NCBI GenBank assembly: GCA_008933995.1
Contig: WARS01000034.1
Location: 3,884,707-3,948,706, forward strand
DNA length: 64,000 bases
Reading direction: 5' to 3'
DNA from: Datnioides undecimradiatus
Lineage: Eukaryota; Chordata; Actinopteri; Lobotiformes; Datnioididae
Each line of letters begins with the position of its first letter. Position 1 is the stretch's first letter. Of the stretch, positions 37,301-49,814 are shown one piece after another. Below the pieces are notes generated by a model. That model did no database searches. It saw only the letters and a list, made by a program, of their open reading frames with translations, and had not been told where the DNA came from. Made by a program: the position numbers and the translations under genes.

Positions 37301-40300
37301 TGACTTTCCAACACCCAATGTGTTGCTTTTCCTCACATGCTGAAAGAGACATGACATAGAGACAGAATATGCTCGCCACTTGGTGCCTCAACAGTACTTC
37401 AAACTGATCTGTGCAACAGACTGCAAGTGAACTGCACTGCTGTCACACCCAGGAATTCTCTGTTTACTGATAAGTAATGGCTTACTCATATTCTTTTGGT
37501 GGTCCATCTTTTTATGTTAATGCAAGTCAGCATTATATTTGCTAAATAAAAGCTCTTTTAACATGGCTAAAATAATTACATTCTAAAACGGTGATGCAGC
37601 TCCCCATGAATTACCAAAGAGTAGACTGTGTTTATCACATTCAAATTTACGACAAGTTGCATGGCATTAATTATTCTGTGAGGAGCTGAATTGAAGTGGA
37701 GGTGAGCAGTGAATTATGCATCAACTTTGTGATGACATCACCCCCAAAACACACATACAACATCTTTCAGAGAGGTTATGTCAGAAATTATTCACTTGAA
37801 GGCTAATCAGAATTCTGACAATGTAGACTGTGCGTGTGTGTTCACCTCATCCCACTGTAAAAGGAGCAGAACGAAATGACATTTTTCTCTGATGTTTTTT
37901 TGTTTCCACTGCATCGCAGATCATTATTCAAGAGCAGGAGCAAATGAACACATGCATTCTTGGTTTAATAGGAAGGGTCATGCTTTGTTAATCTGTGTGG
38001 TACACTCTAATAACTTTGTCATGTCGAGATGTTTTCTGCTCAGTCCTGTTGGTACTCTCTGTCTGGTAGGCAGTAATTGGAGAAGGGCTTGGAGGCTTCC
38101 TCCAGTGACCTCATTACCCCAATTAAATTTGTAGCCTTTTCTGAAAACAGTCCATCTCACAAAGTGATGTCTGATTCTCACTCTCAGTCCATATGAGGTT
38201 AAGATATGCAGCTAAGGAAGTGGGGCAGGAACATATGGCTGTGCCTTTTACAGTTTGCTGCAGTGGATTCTTACCTATTTAACCAAAAAGAATATCGTTA
38301 CATTTGAAATAACCCTTACATTCTTGTAGCTGTCTAACTCTGTAGACTTCTCATATAAGTCCTGTATAATTGCCTTGTTGGAATAATGACATTTGAACAA
38401 GCAGCATTCTTTAATAATACCTGTGACTCCAGGATTACTTTAACAACATATTCACGTTCCAGTTCGTTTGCAGTTACTTGTTTCTAAAACTTTGTCACAC
38501 TTACTGACACATCTTTGTCCTATAAAAGCTTGCAGGGAAAAGTGGTGGGTTGTTTGTGTTTTCTTAAATAAGAACTGTCAAGTCAGGGCCAAATTAGTGC
38601 TCGTATGGCAATGTAATTTTGGACCAATTAGCTAAAATGCAAGAAACTTTCAAATTTTCTAAACAAACTTGTGAAAATCTGAAACAGTCTGCAGAAGCAA
38701 CTAAGATGATATGTCTGATAATGCAGTGTATTTGCCATTCACTCTTTTATTTGAGTGCCTGAATTCTTATTATGTTTGTCAGGCAGGTTTGGAGGGGACT
38801 ATGCATTAATTTATAGTTTCTTCTTTTTAGCAGTACTGGGCAAGACCAATAAAACTGAATAAATGTAATTGCCACAATAGAAGATAATTCGTGTCCATGT
38901 GCACATTTGCATTTTCCTAAAAATCACACGAAGGGTTGATTTTGATGGATGTGAAAATTAGTCTTGTAACACCACACGTGGCACAGAACAAATGACTGAA
39001 ATCTCCATTTACTGCTCGCTTCAGACTAAGAATGAGTGTTTTTGATGCAAGGAACAGAGAATGAGTGAATGAGTTAATGATTTCAGATATATGCTGCATT
39101 CACATCATGACCAGGCCGTAATTACCAGCAGTCAGTAATTCTAAGCCTGAGACTTCTAACGGCTGTGATAATCTCTCACTTGGTGATAAGTGTCAACAGA
39201 CTTTTTGCAAAATGGCTGCAAGTCACCATCACCAGCAGTTCCAAATAAATAATATCCAAATGAACAGTAATGTAGTCAGTTCTGCTCAATATACAGCTAA
39301 TTTAAAAAGAGATACTGTTTAGATCTGGTTTCACTTAATACTGACATCTATGAACAGGTGTCAGATGATAGAACAGAGGAGTTTCCTGTTCTTTTCAGTG
39401 CTTGAATGCAGTAGCAGCACCAGTCAGCCAACGCATTGAGGCACTGATTGTATATACAGATCTTCACTTCCAGCTACTGTACAAAAATTTTACCAAAATA
39501 TGTCCCCATATGAGTCATGGCTTTGAGGCCCTGCCTATAAAACCAATAATAATTATATGTCTCACCTATGTCTATGAGTTAGAGTCCACTGTATCTTAAG
39601 TGTGTTGGACTAAGATTGTGGGGTGTATAAGATATCTGTATGTGGCAAATTCAGTTTGTTCATGCAGTTTGTCCGAAATGAGATCATTGAAGAGCATCAA
39701 TGGCCTTCCATTTTGGTCACAGTGTTTGTCACTTGACTTCATAATTCTGATTGTTTGTGTAATCAAAGATGACCCGCAGTGAATTTGAAAAGAGTAGATG
39801 ATGAGATACTTTGAAAACATTTCTCCTCATCTCATCATCCTTACAGCACGCATTGTAACGTATTTCCATAACAAGGTTTTCCTTTTTAAGATAGTCTGCT
39901 TCAAGTACTGAAATTATCTGCTTTTTTGTTTTTGCAGTAAATGTTGTACTGGTACTGTAATTGGTACAGCATAAAGCTTCATACCATTATTAATGTGCAA
40001 ATGTATTCCTAAAGTGTCAGTTTTTGAAAAGGCTACAAAACAGCCTTTTATTGAGCACAGTGATGATGTGTTTTGGGGTTTATAAATTGGGTTTTGAGGG
40101 TGAGTCATGAAATCATCAGCCCATAGGGAGCATAACTGAGCATTCTAAATGTACTATAAAGGAGTGACAGGGTTTTACATCACAGCACATGCCAGATCTG
40201 AAAAATATGTTCATGTATTTTAAACACTTCATCTTGTTCATGGATTTATTCTAACACCACAGCAGTGTTCTTCGAGGCTCACACCCCAAATCCTTAAACT

Positions 40301-41950
40301 TGCAGAAAAAATGCAAATGTATAGGAAAAAACCCAAAACAATCCACCCTCGCTAGACAGCCATCCTGAAAGTTGCACACTAACCAGTTGATTGAGTTGAG
40401 GCCATTTGCGGACGACAACCTCAGATAGAAGGGGGAATCAATGCCTGTTTGTCCACTTCTTTGCTCATTAAGGAACCTCTATTCACATCAGGGTCCGCAT
40501 ACGACAAAGAAAGCTCACAAGTGCACATTTTCAGTCCGAGGAGGGTGGTTTTTCTCCTCCTCAAAGCCCTCCCCTCATCGAAATTCGCCTCACAGAAACG
40601 CTGTGCCAGAGGCCAAAGTCTTGACAGGGGTAGCCCAGTGAGAGGGAAATCAAACGATTCCCTTTTTTACGGCCTGGCTGGCCGACAGGAGGGCCCGCTT
40701 ACCTACCAGTCCTTAATCTGTATCACACCTTCCCAGTTCAGGAGGAAAGGGAGGCAGCCTTACTGTTCATTCATCATGTTTAGTGATTCAGGGCTTTGTC
40801 TCTAGCCTGTTGGATGCGAGTCTTTTCTTACTCATAAACAGTGGTGATACCTGGACTGTGCAGATTGAAATCCTTTTAGACTTTCTCCTGGAATAGTCAC
40901 ATTCATCTTAGTGTGTAGTTAGTATTGAAGGGGAAAGATGGTGATAAATGTTGATTCAATTGAATGAATACTGATGTCAAATGTGGATATTCTGGACACT
41001 AATGTGAACTAAGCCCTCGGTAAAACCTAATTTGAATATAAAAAAGTACAATTTGTCAATGCAACTTGAGATGTTTTTGTGTTTAATCAGAATGTAATGA
41101 AAACACAAGAAGAAATGCTTACTTTTGCTGTAATGGAGCAAATGATTTGGACCATTTTGAAAATGGAGGTCTGGTTTGTGCAGGGTCACACATAGCTTCT
41201 GCAAATAAATAAATGGGATTTTGTTGGCCTGCCTTTTTTCACTACTATAATACATTTCAACAATATTGGTCTCATATTCCCTCTAAATTCTCATAAAACA
41301 CTCTGGATTTTTATAACTACTGAATTGTTATCCACAGTCACGAGTCATTTATTGTGAGATTAGTTTTACAAAAACGATATTGTTCAAACTGAGTAAAGCA
41401 ATTTATCTTAATTTCAAAAGTATGTGTTACTTTAGTTCTGTAATTGAATATTGAATGGAATTGAATATTATTCGGTGGTCTGGACATTAGAAGCTATGGT
41501 TCCTTGCATTTACACACAATAACTGTAAATATCTCCAGGTCTTTTTACAGCAGGATTCGTTCAAAGGTTTGTGGAAAATGTTTTTATTGTTTCATGATCA
41601 CAAAAATTCCGTAATTTTGCCGTAATATTTTTCCTGATAACATGAAAACAAACTTAAAGTATTTCTTTCCAACGTCCCATGTGACATTTTATCGACTTTC
41701 TTCTTAGTAATTTGCCACATATTTCACGTCTGTTATACAATAATAATTTGCTTTGACTTAAGCGACTTATCTACGACTTACTTAGCTTGTTGAGAGTATT
41801 TTTCTGCTGTGCATTTCAGACCTTTTCGATTATTTCCATTGGGCGGCAGTGCCTCTATCCTCAAACTTGAGCTGCACTGCATAGCCTGCTGCCTGTGCAC
41901 TCTATTCAGCACCCTGGCTCTGTCTATAAGCCAGTAAAAGTAATTCCTAC
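34301..41950. other. Non-coding stretch upstream of the il1rapl1 promoter region
   Basis: No exons were recognised. Three patches have the mixed composition and homeodomain-type TAATTA/ATTAAT words often seen in vertebrate regulatory DNA: 34400-34930, 37640-37760 (which includes the palindrome-like TGATGACATCA at 37730-37740) and 39060-39240. This rests on composition alone. A GC-rich patch at 40540-40720 carries a minus-strand donor-like GTAG/GTAAGC. Confidence 0.3.
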
Positions 41951-42391
41951 ATTGCGAATTCATTTCTCAAAACAAGCGGGTAAGAACGATGATTTCCCAC
42001 GCGCGTTTGTTTCAGCTAGTGCGCCATGTAGAGGATGAAGACTCAGAGGATCGCAGGTTTCACTAGGAGGTTTTACACTGGGTACCAGTGTCAAGTCAGA
42101 CGAAATAATAAGACAACACGTCTGATGTCTTCAAAATAAAACCTGAAAGTCCAAGGTAAAATACTGTGGCCAAAACAAGAAACCTATGACGTATGGACAG
42201 TTTTTCCAAGGAAACTCACCAATGCCCTGCAGATGGTATTATACAAAGTCAACGTCCAGTGCCTGTAAATACAAACACACTATGATTTAATGAAAATGGT
42301 ATGCCTTTATTTTGACGCAAAATCCCTTTACGTCCTGTGCCTCTTTGGCCTATTTCTGCGCACTTGACGCATCTCGCGTTGACACAGCGGC

Positions 42392-42394
<3 letters not shown>

Positions 42395-42434
<40 letters not shown>
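42395..42434. repeat. GA tract within the CpG island
   Basis: About 20 GA units with one GG interruption lie just upstream of the proposed first exon. GA tracts are common in 5' regions of vertebrate genes and can keep nucleosomes away, but may be neutral here. Confidence 0.95.
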
Positions 42435-42439
42435 CGGCG

Positions 42440-42910
42440 TCCGATGTGTCTTTTTCTGCACATCACTTTGGAAATTTGCGCTCGTGTAGTCCTGCTTAAC
42501 GCGGTGCTCACCTGACGGGGCTGTGTGGCCGTGAGCGACTGAACAACTGATTTAATAGGATAATCAGACTAATTGCCTCCTCTGACATAGCCCTTCATTG
42601 ATTCTGTCGACCATTCCCTTAATGACTGTCATGATTTCCTTCATTTTCTTCTCTCCTGCTGTTTCAAAGTGACCGTCTGCAGGTGTTTTCGTGCTCTGAT
42701 TTGCGGCAGTCCAGGCTGGCAATATGTAATTTTGGGATAGACGCTGCGTTTTTTTTGGAGAAGTGGACTATTACACAGCTGGGATTCCTTGCCTTTTAAA
42801 ACGTTCCTGCTTTACTCTGTAGACCAAAACAGATTCTGATACACCGTGATGGTGTGGGGCTATCAGAACTGACAGCAGAGTGTACGCTATCATTTGGAAA
42901 CTGCTTGTGG
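42440..42910 (+). other. il1rapl1: Putative non-coding first exon of il1rapl1
   Basis: The sequence after the GA tract runs without a long open frame to CTGCTTGTGG, followed by GTGAGTT at 42911, a good plus-strand donor. Splicing from here to the acceptor at 57344 would create a 5' leader followed by the start codon 12 bases into exon 2. The 5' boundary shown is a guess. A strong donor on the opposite strand inside this interval means antisense transcription is also possible. Confidence 0.35.
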
Positions 42911-42991
42911 GTGAGTTACATTTATTTTTAATTTTCATGTTTCCAAAGTTGGTTAGTTGCATGCTGCATTCTGTGGTTATGTTTTAACCAG

Positions 42992-43009
42992 TTTGTTGGT
43001 ACCAACAAA
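42992..43009. repeat. Perfect 18-base palindrome
   Basis: TTTGTTGGT is followed directly by its reverse complement ACCAACAAA with no spacer. A smaller inverted repeat (TGGTTA, five bases, TAACCA at 42974-42990) sits immediately upstream. Both lie just inside the proposed first intron. A dimeric transcription-factor site is possible, but I cannot name the factor. Confidence 0.9.
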
Positions 43010-43976
43010 TAATTTGGATAACGCCGACGTTTTATACTGAACAGATTTGTATCACTTACCGACGACCGTTAACACAGATTCACGATCTTCTAATATGCGG
43101 CACTTAAATGCGCATTCGGAATGAATCTGTTTTTCCTCTCAGTTACGCATGAATCCCAGTCGCTCTTTTGCTTTAGTTGCGGACGGAGCCTCATTGGTGG
43201 AAGTGTCCACGGCTGCAGAACGACAGTGAAGCGGTCCGCTGAAGTCTTTTCTTTCGTAAAACCTAATTGTCCAAGCAGAGCGGTCACACGGTGTGCCAAT
43301 GGACACGGGCTGTTATTTTTACGCATTCTATTTTCTCAACGTTAATTGTGTAACACCGTGCGCATTTGCGTGTCGCCCCGGTGCGTCAGCAGTGTGTGCG
43401 TCTGTGGAAGTGCGATTACGTGTGATCAACTACATGGTTGTGTGTGTGTGTTGGTGGGTGTATGCGAATTTGTGCACATGTGCGTGTCGCTCCGTGCGCG
43501 CACACTCCAAAGCGCGCGCAGGCGTGTGTGTGTCAGAGGAGAGAGAGCTGAGAAGAACCCGAGCTTAGTTATTTCAAATTATTTCTGCTGAGTGATTGCT
43601 TGGCGAGTCAGCTCTCTCTGTGGCTCTCCTCAGTATTTGCAAGTATTCCCCCTCCTCTCCCCTGCTTCCCTCCCCTGCTTGGATGGATGATGGCCTATGA
43701 TTGTCCAGATGGATGTTAGAGCTCCACTCTGGCTCTGTCCAGACTGGGGACTGCCAGTTCAACATATTTGGGAATCAGGAAGTGATACTGATGTAAAGTT
43801 AGAGCAAAAAAAGGAGGTGTGGGTGTAAAATTCCTGTCTCCCTCTTTACCTTCTACGGATGAGTTATAGCAGGTACTGTAGCCTTGCAAGTTGCATTTTA
43901 CCATTTCGTCAAGCAAAGACTGCTGCACAGATTCTTCTTTTCTCATGTTTTTTGTAAATAGATGACAAACCATTAC

Positions 43977-44002
43977 CTCACACTGCCCACAGGCAGTGTG
44001 AG
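43977..44002. repeat. Hairpin, 11-base arms
   Basis: CTCACACTGCC and its exact complement are separated by four bases. It is a short perfect stem of unknown meaning. Confidence 0.85.
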
Positions 44003-44855
44003 CCATGCATTCAGCCAGGAACACGTTAATCACATATGATTTTCTAATTTTGAGCAACATTTGCTCCCCATTGCAGCTTCTCCATAATCTCCTTGCATCA
44101 TGTGCTGCTCAAAATCTGTCTATTTCAATTTCTCCTTGACACTTTTCACTTTAGGTGATATCATCTTGCTGTATGTTGTTTTTTTTATTAACTTCTTTAT
44201 TCATCTCCAACATCTGGGGTTAAGCTTTGCTCCAGGAGCAACCAGCAGCACATGAATTAATAGGTAAGTGGCAGTAGCCACTTAACGGAAGCCCTGCAGC
44301 TACATATTGAGCTGAGTCTAGTGCTCTCACACAGAAATTGATTTAGACAGAGATTATGTCATCCAGCATTGGCACTTTTTTATGCTGGTCAAGTTTACCC
44401 AGCGGCATCGAATTCCTCCTTTGCTCCCTGATGAATTAAGCGTATGTTTGAAGGACACATTAATACATCAGTAAAGTTGTTGTTTCAATGGCAGGTTTAT
44501 TCTAAGTATTATACTTTAAATGAATACTTAATTTCAACATATTTGAAAGCTTCTCTCTCTGAATAAACCTGATGCTTGAATTTACAGTTAACATCAAAGC
44601 TACACAGTCAGTTTTAAGATAATTGCTTATTCCTTATTTTTGTGTAGTTTCTAACATTAGGATGTGTCATTTAATATAATTGGCAATCATAAAATAATTA
44701 ACTTGCATATTGTTTACCTGATTCACAACATAGCCATTGTTCATCTTTTACTAAAATGCACTAAAACATCATGACAGGCATTTGCATGTAGAACTTGACC
44801 GTGTTTAAAGTTCTCTGCCTGGTAGGCACAGGGATCTGAAGACATCACAAGCTTT

Positions 44856-44929
44856 CCCCTTGATTGATACTTTTAATTTTCAAGGAGCTGTCACCAAGGC
44901 CTATTGGCCTTGGCTTTGCAATCAAGGGG
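44856..44929. repeat. Nested inverted repeats
   Basis: Outer arms CCCCTTGATT (44856-44865) and AATCAAGGGG (44920-44929) enclose a second stem, CCAAGGCC-TATT-GGCCTTGG (44894-44913). All arms are perfect. The inner stem is off centre. Nearby ATTAAT words could make this part of a regulatory element or a structured RNA within the intron. Confidence 0.8.
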
Positions 44930-47900
44930 CAGGCAGTCAAAGGCATTCAAATGAAAGAGTTCATTAATATGGTGGGAAATAAGGGTTGTCTCACCGTGGA
45001 ATATTGGCTCTGCGTGAGGAGTGATTGGAGCAGTTGATGAGGATTTGTGAGGAAGAATGCTGAGAGGAAGTTGAGAGGGGGCCACCTTAATAATGCCTTT
45101 TAGATTACATTAATAAGCCTCAAGGGGAAAAGGAAAAACTGAGTGGTGAGCCAGCTTATGTGTTTATGGTATATGTGTTTGTGTGTGACAATCAGCTTGA
45201 GCACCTTCCATTCCTGCTTGGCACTGCTGTGCAGACGTATTGACTGTTGTGAAATCCGAGCATTAGAAGCTGTGGACTACATGCATAACAGACGCGCTCT
45301 CAGTTAAATCTTTTGAAAATCCAATTCCCGTGAAGATGAGATTCCTCTTTCCCCATGCCTTGTTCCATTTTCCATCGCAATCTTTGGGCATCGATCTGAT
45401 TCAAAGCTATTTATTTTTGTTGCAGCCATCATGTCATGAATTGACAAGTATGGTAGATCAGGTAGATTACTATATGTCTGGGCATGTTGCCTCACCCATA
45501 CAAAGAGAGTCATGATGACAAGGAGTGAATACCAGAATTTTAAACTATTTGTGCATTTTCAGGCCTCAGTTAAAAAGTATTTTCAGGTGCAACTTTCCCT
45601 TCAATGTTTTAGCATAGCTAAGGTGCCAGATTACAGTGGGAGACCTTTCTTGGAGAATTATGCCATTAGTATCTACTTATGACTCGAGTCTGTTTGTATT
45701 CAGGCCTCAAATACATAGAAAATAGTTGTAATTTTGTGTAGGGATATATTTCCTGTTTTCCTTTGTCATGTGAATTGTGTGAAGAACTATCAGATTTATC
45801 TTGTGACACCTTGGGGCCCCAATGTTGGGAACCCATTTTTAAAAACACAATGCAGCATTGTAGTCAGATAGAAAAAGATCTTTAATCAGTAGCAGTAGAA
45901 CAGTAGAGTTCATTTTTGAGACTTTACGAAAATATCAAGCTAAGTCTTTTGTTGAGTGACATAGTGTCAGAGTGATTAATTGATGAATAAATGAGTCATT
46001 TGACAGAAACATAATCAACAATTTTAATCATTTAGCACTTGAGGAAAAGGCACACAATTCACTGGTTCCAGCTTCTCTATTGAGAGCATTTGTTCTGTAA
46101 AAGATTCTTGCTGGGTTTTGAAATGTTGCTGAGACAACATTAACATTTTGAGAACATGATCATGGGTTTATATGGCTTTCTGAAACTCTTCAGAGTCTTA
46201 ATAGCAGTGTACTGATTAATTTAAGATTAGGCCACTTAAATGATTGTTTCACTAACTGTGATAACATTTAATGTCAGCAGTGCGTTGTTAAATTCCTTCT
46301 CATTACTTTTGTGAATAAACTAGTAGAAGAACATAGAAACATATATACTAGGACATGACTCAAACTTGTCCCCAGGTCTCAGTTCTGCCATACTTTTTAG
46401 ACCGTGGTGACTCCCTTCATCGTGTTAGTTATACTAGAATATTAAGGCTTATGCTGTAAATCATGACATTGTATTTTTGCATCAATGTGACAAACATCTT
46501 TGTCACGTTTCATTTCCTAGATTAGCCAAAGCAGATATACTTACTGTAATGATTTCATCCACAGTTTCTCAACCAATCATTTTCCTTAGGTATATTTTCA
46601 CCAACGCTAGCTTACAGCAGCCCATAACAGATGTCATTATTACACAACTCTTATTAGGTTATGTCAGGTCAGATCAAGAGTTGAACAGTAGAAACCTGCT
46701 TTGTTCTTTAATCTGTCCCCTGTAGAAAATGAAGCTAAATCAGAAACCACAGCAACCATCATCACTCCTTGATGGGAGACTGGGCTGTATGGAAAAATAA
46801 ATGGCCTTCAAAATTGCCCCCCCGTCTTTAGCCCTTGAGCTCTCTGAGCACCCTTCCCTGCTGTTATTCAGCAGAGAGGTATCAAAAAGAATGGTCTTCC
46901 TTGCAAATCATTTTCATGGACCACTTATTTTTTAGACCTTGATCTGAATGCCTTCATGTATAGATCTAAGCTGAGTGTTTGTTGCTGCTATGCTAGCTTT
47001 ATTTACTTTCTGCATGTAATGGCATTGCTTTCCTAATAGAGAAAAGCTTAATACCACAATAAAAGGATGGAAATGGCATTATTTCCAACTGTCTCTTTAC
47101 ATTGCTTTAGAAAAAAAACATATGCATGCTCGGCTGTGTATGTATGTGTGTGTCTTGGGGGGGCTCAGGCCACAGAGTTGACCGGAATCAAATGCAATTT
47201 AGAAGTGCTTTATTTTTTCCATTTGTTACAGCAGAAAATAAAAGGACTTGAGGTCAGCCACAGTGTAGGACGCCCCGGAGCTTAAAAGTTGTGCTGGTCA
47301 ATTGTAACATGGCTAAAATGAAGAATGAGGTGATGAAATACTCGCGTTGCACTTCCTCTGATGAAACAGCCGTCTGAGGCATGATCAATTACCTCAATAT
47401 ACAGTATTTTTCTTTGCTAGGAGCAAGTGACGTTTAAAATGATTTTTTCCCCCCTTTTTAATCAGCAGTAAAATAAGAGGCCCATTGCTATAAGCAAGAG
47501 GTCTGAATTATCATTTTCATCCTTTCTTTTCAGCCCTACTATCATTGTGCCATGTCTGGGGGTGATCCTCTGAGGCCCATCCAGCCTAGAAAGATGAAGT
47601 TGATGTGTTTCAGATAGCTTTTAGAGAGATGTGGATAGAGGATGGAAATTGCATGCCAGGGGAAGCAAAATGAGCAATTTTTCCTCCCATTTCCCCTCCT
47701 CTCTTCATCGGATCTGTGCTTACTCATTCATGAAGGCTTTGTTGTGACATTCCATACGTTGGTATGGAGATAAAAATGTCAGTTGGTAGGGAAAAAAAGG
47801 AGACCCAGACTACATTATTGTGCAGGCTAATGCATTTGCAGACTAACTGCATAGAGAGCACAGCTCTCTAATTTTATCAAAACACTATCAGAACTACCAA

Positions 47901-49734
47901 TCTTTATTCACATTTTGACCTGTATTCTAAGTGGCTGCTGTTGAAATATTCAGGGAATTCAGCATTGCCTTTTACAAACCCACTTAGGATAGTGTAATCT
48001 CAGCATGGTCTCCTAAGTATTCGCTGGAATAAAATTCTCATGCCTTTATATACAGCATTATCTTCATTGGGAGTACAATACATAATCTAAAACACAGACT
48101 TTTCATTTCACATGCCCAAATCTGATTCAGGCAGGACCTTTTTAAATAGAGCAAGAAAGCCAGGTGATTAATACTGAATGAAATCAAGAAACACTTCATT
48201 AGCAGTTCTTCATTTGTCATGAGCTGCTACACATGAGTCCTGGGGCAACATAATATTTACAGCTAATCTTGTACATATGTGAATTTCAACCTGCCTCCAG
48301 TGCTAGATGACACTGGTGGTGTGTATCACAAAGATTCAAACAGAGGCTGTTTGCAAAATCCTATTTACTATAGGCACTCAATTTACTTTACTCCATTCTA
48401 TTTGAGTGTAAATGTCAAATCTTTGCACTATATAGTGCCCCCATATGACATGGTGTAAACATCACTTTTGCTGAAATTAGTCAAATGCATTTTTTAACTT
48501 TGCTTAAATTGTAAGTAACTGCCATGTCATATAACAATAAAGGTTTGTTAAACGTGTTGAAAATCTCAATTCGCCCCCTAATACAGAGTAAACTGCAGCA
48601 ATAGAAATTGGCCAATTTTTGATCTAACTGGGAAAAACACTTGATGATGCAAAAGGCAATTTTCAGTGGCATGTCATGTCATTGTTGCATGCTAATTAAT
48701 GTATAACATGTCGATATTATGGAACAACGATCCATGGTTGGTGGTGATAACAGAAAATTATTGCGTCATGTTAGGAATAGCAGGAGTAGTAAATGGCTGA
48801 CTTACGACAAACCAGAGCCAAGTGAGACAGTGTTCAGACCAACAATTTTGTTTAAAAAGAAATCACAAGCAGCTGTGTAGGGGTGGGTGTGTTGCTATAG
48901 GAGAGAAGGTGAAATATGATCCGAGATATTTAGTTTGAGTAACTCATATCTAAGCTTGATGGATAATCAGATGCTGAAACACTACACAGCAGCTTGAAAC
49001 ACTTTGATAGAGGATTTTACAGTGCAGTGATGTTATCACATTGAGAAAGTCGGCCTGTACATGGCCTGAATAGTATTCAGTGCAAGAAAATTTTGCTAAT
49101 TTGACTTTCAAATCCTTGTCTTTGATTGTCCCCATTTCCTAGCGCTCCTTACTATTTTATGTGAGCTTTGAAATATAAACCAACATTAATAAGTATATAG
49201 AGTTTGACCCAGTTCAGCTACATGCATGGCTGAGCACCTTGAGCCCCAGCATCATCTATATATTCAAACATAACAATTCCAGTAATAATCCAATCCCCAG
49301 TTTGGCTAATGATGGTAATAATTTCATGCTGCTAAGACATGCCTTGCATTACAGCTGAGGGGGTTACTGGTATGCCTTTCTCCCAGCCAGAGCGCGGCTC
49401 TGTTTCCCCCCCCCCTGCTGGACCAGACCCACAGAGACCGGCTCTCAACAGGGTTCTTGATTTATGGGCCACTTTACAAGAAGGGCCTGGGGACGCAGCA
49501 CTGCTTGTCCTACGATATTGAATCTCGGCTGCCTAGCATGGAGATGTGGGTCGTCTGTTATTGTGTGAAAGCTTATTTGCATTGCGCCGTTCAGCTCTCA
49601 GTGGTAACTACAGCATGTCTGCTCACCTGAGCACTTAAGTTTATTTTTGCTTGCAGGGCTGTTTGGTTCAGACATGTAAGAGACATTTTGTGAGAAAAGG
49701 TGCAGTGAAGACAAATAGCTCTCACAGTGACAGG

Positions 49735-49814
49735 TTTGTGTGTGTGTGTGTGTACTTTGCAATGTAGTTATGAACCCCTGAATATATATAAGATATATAT
49801 GATATATGATACGT
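49735..49814. repeat. TG run followed by AT-rich repeat
   Basis: A TG run at 49735-49753 is followed at about 49782-49812 by repeated ATATATAAGATATAT-type sequence. It is simple repeat DNA. Confidence 0.85.

Larger units (their letters stand above)
41950..43560 (+). promoter_or_regulatory. il1rapl1: CpG-rich island, likely il1rapl1 promoter
   Basis: CpG words (ACGCGCG, GACGCATCTCGCG, GTGCGCGC, GCGCGCGC) cluster here and are rare for tens of kilobases on either side. The island contains a GA tract, possible donors on both strands and several palindromes. It is the nearest promoter-like sequence upstream of the il1rapl1 start-codon exon, 14 kb away, and the human gene also has a non-coding first exon with the start codon in exon 2. 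The assignment is inference from position. The CpG-rich part at 43.1-43.56 kb could be a second start region. Confidence 0.5.

Noticed and set aside
42249..42461. Minus-strand frame with a Leu-Ser repeat
   Set aside because: It is a translation of the GA tract, not a protein.
44221..44262. Extra untranslated exon before the GTAAGT at 44263
   Set aside because: No acceptor with a proper pyrimidine tract at a sensible distance could be paired with it.
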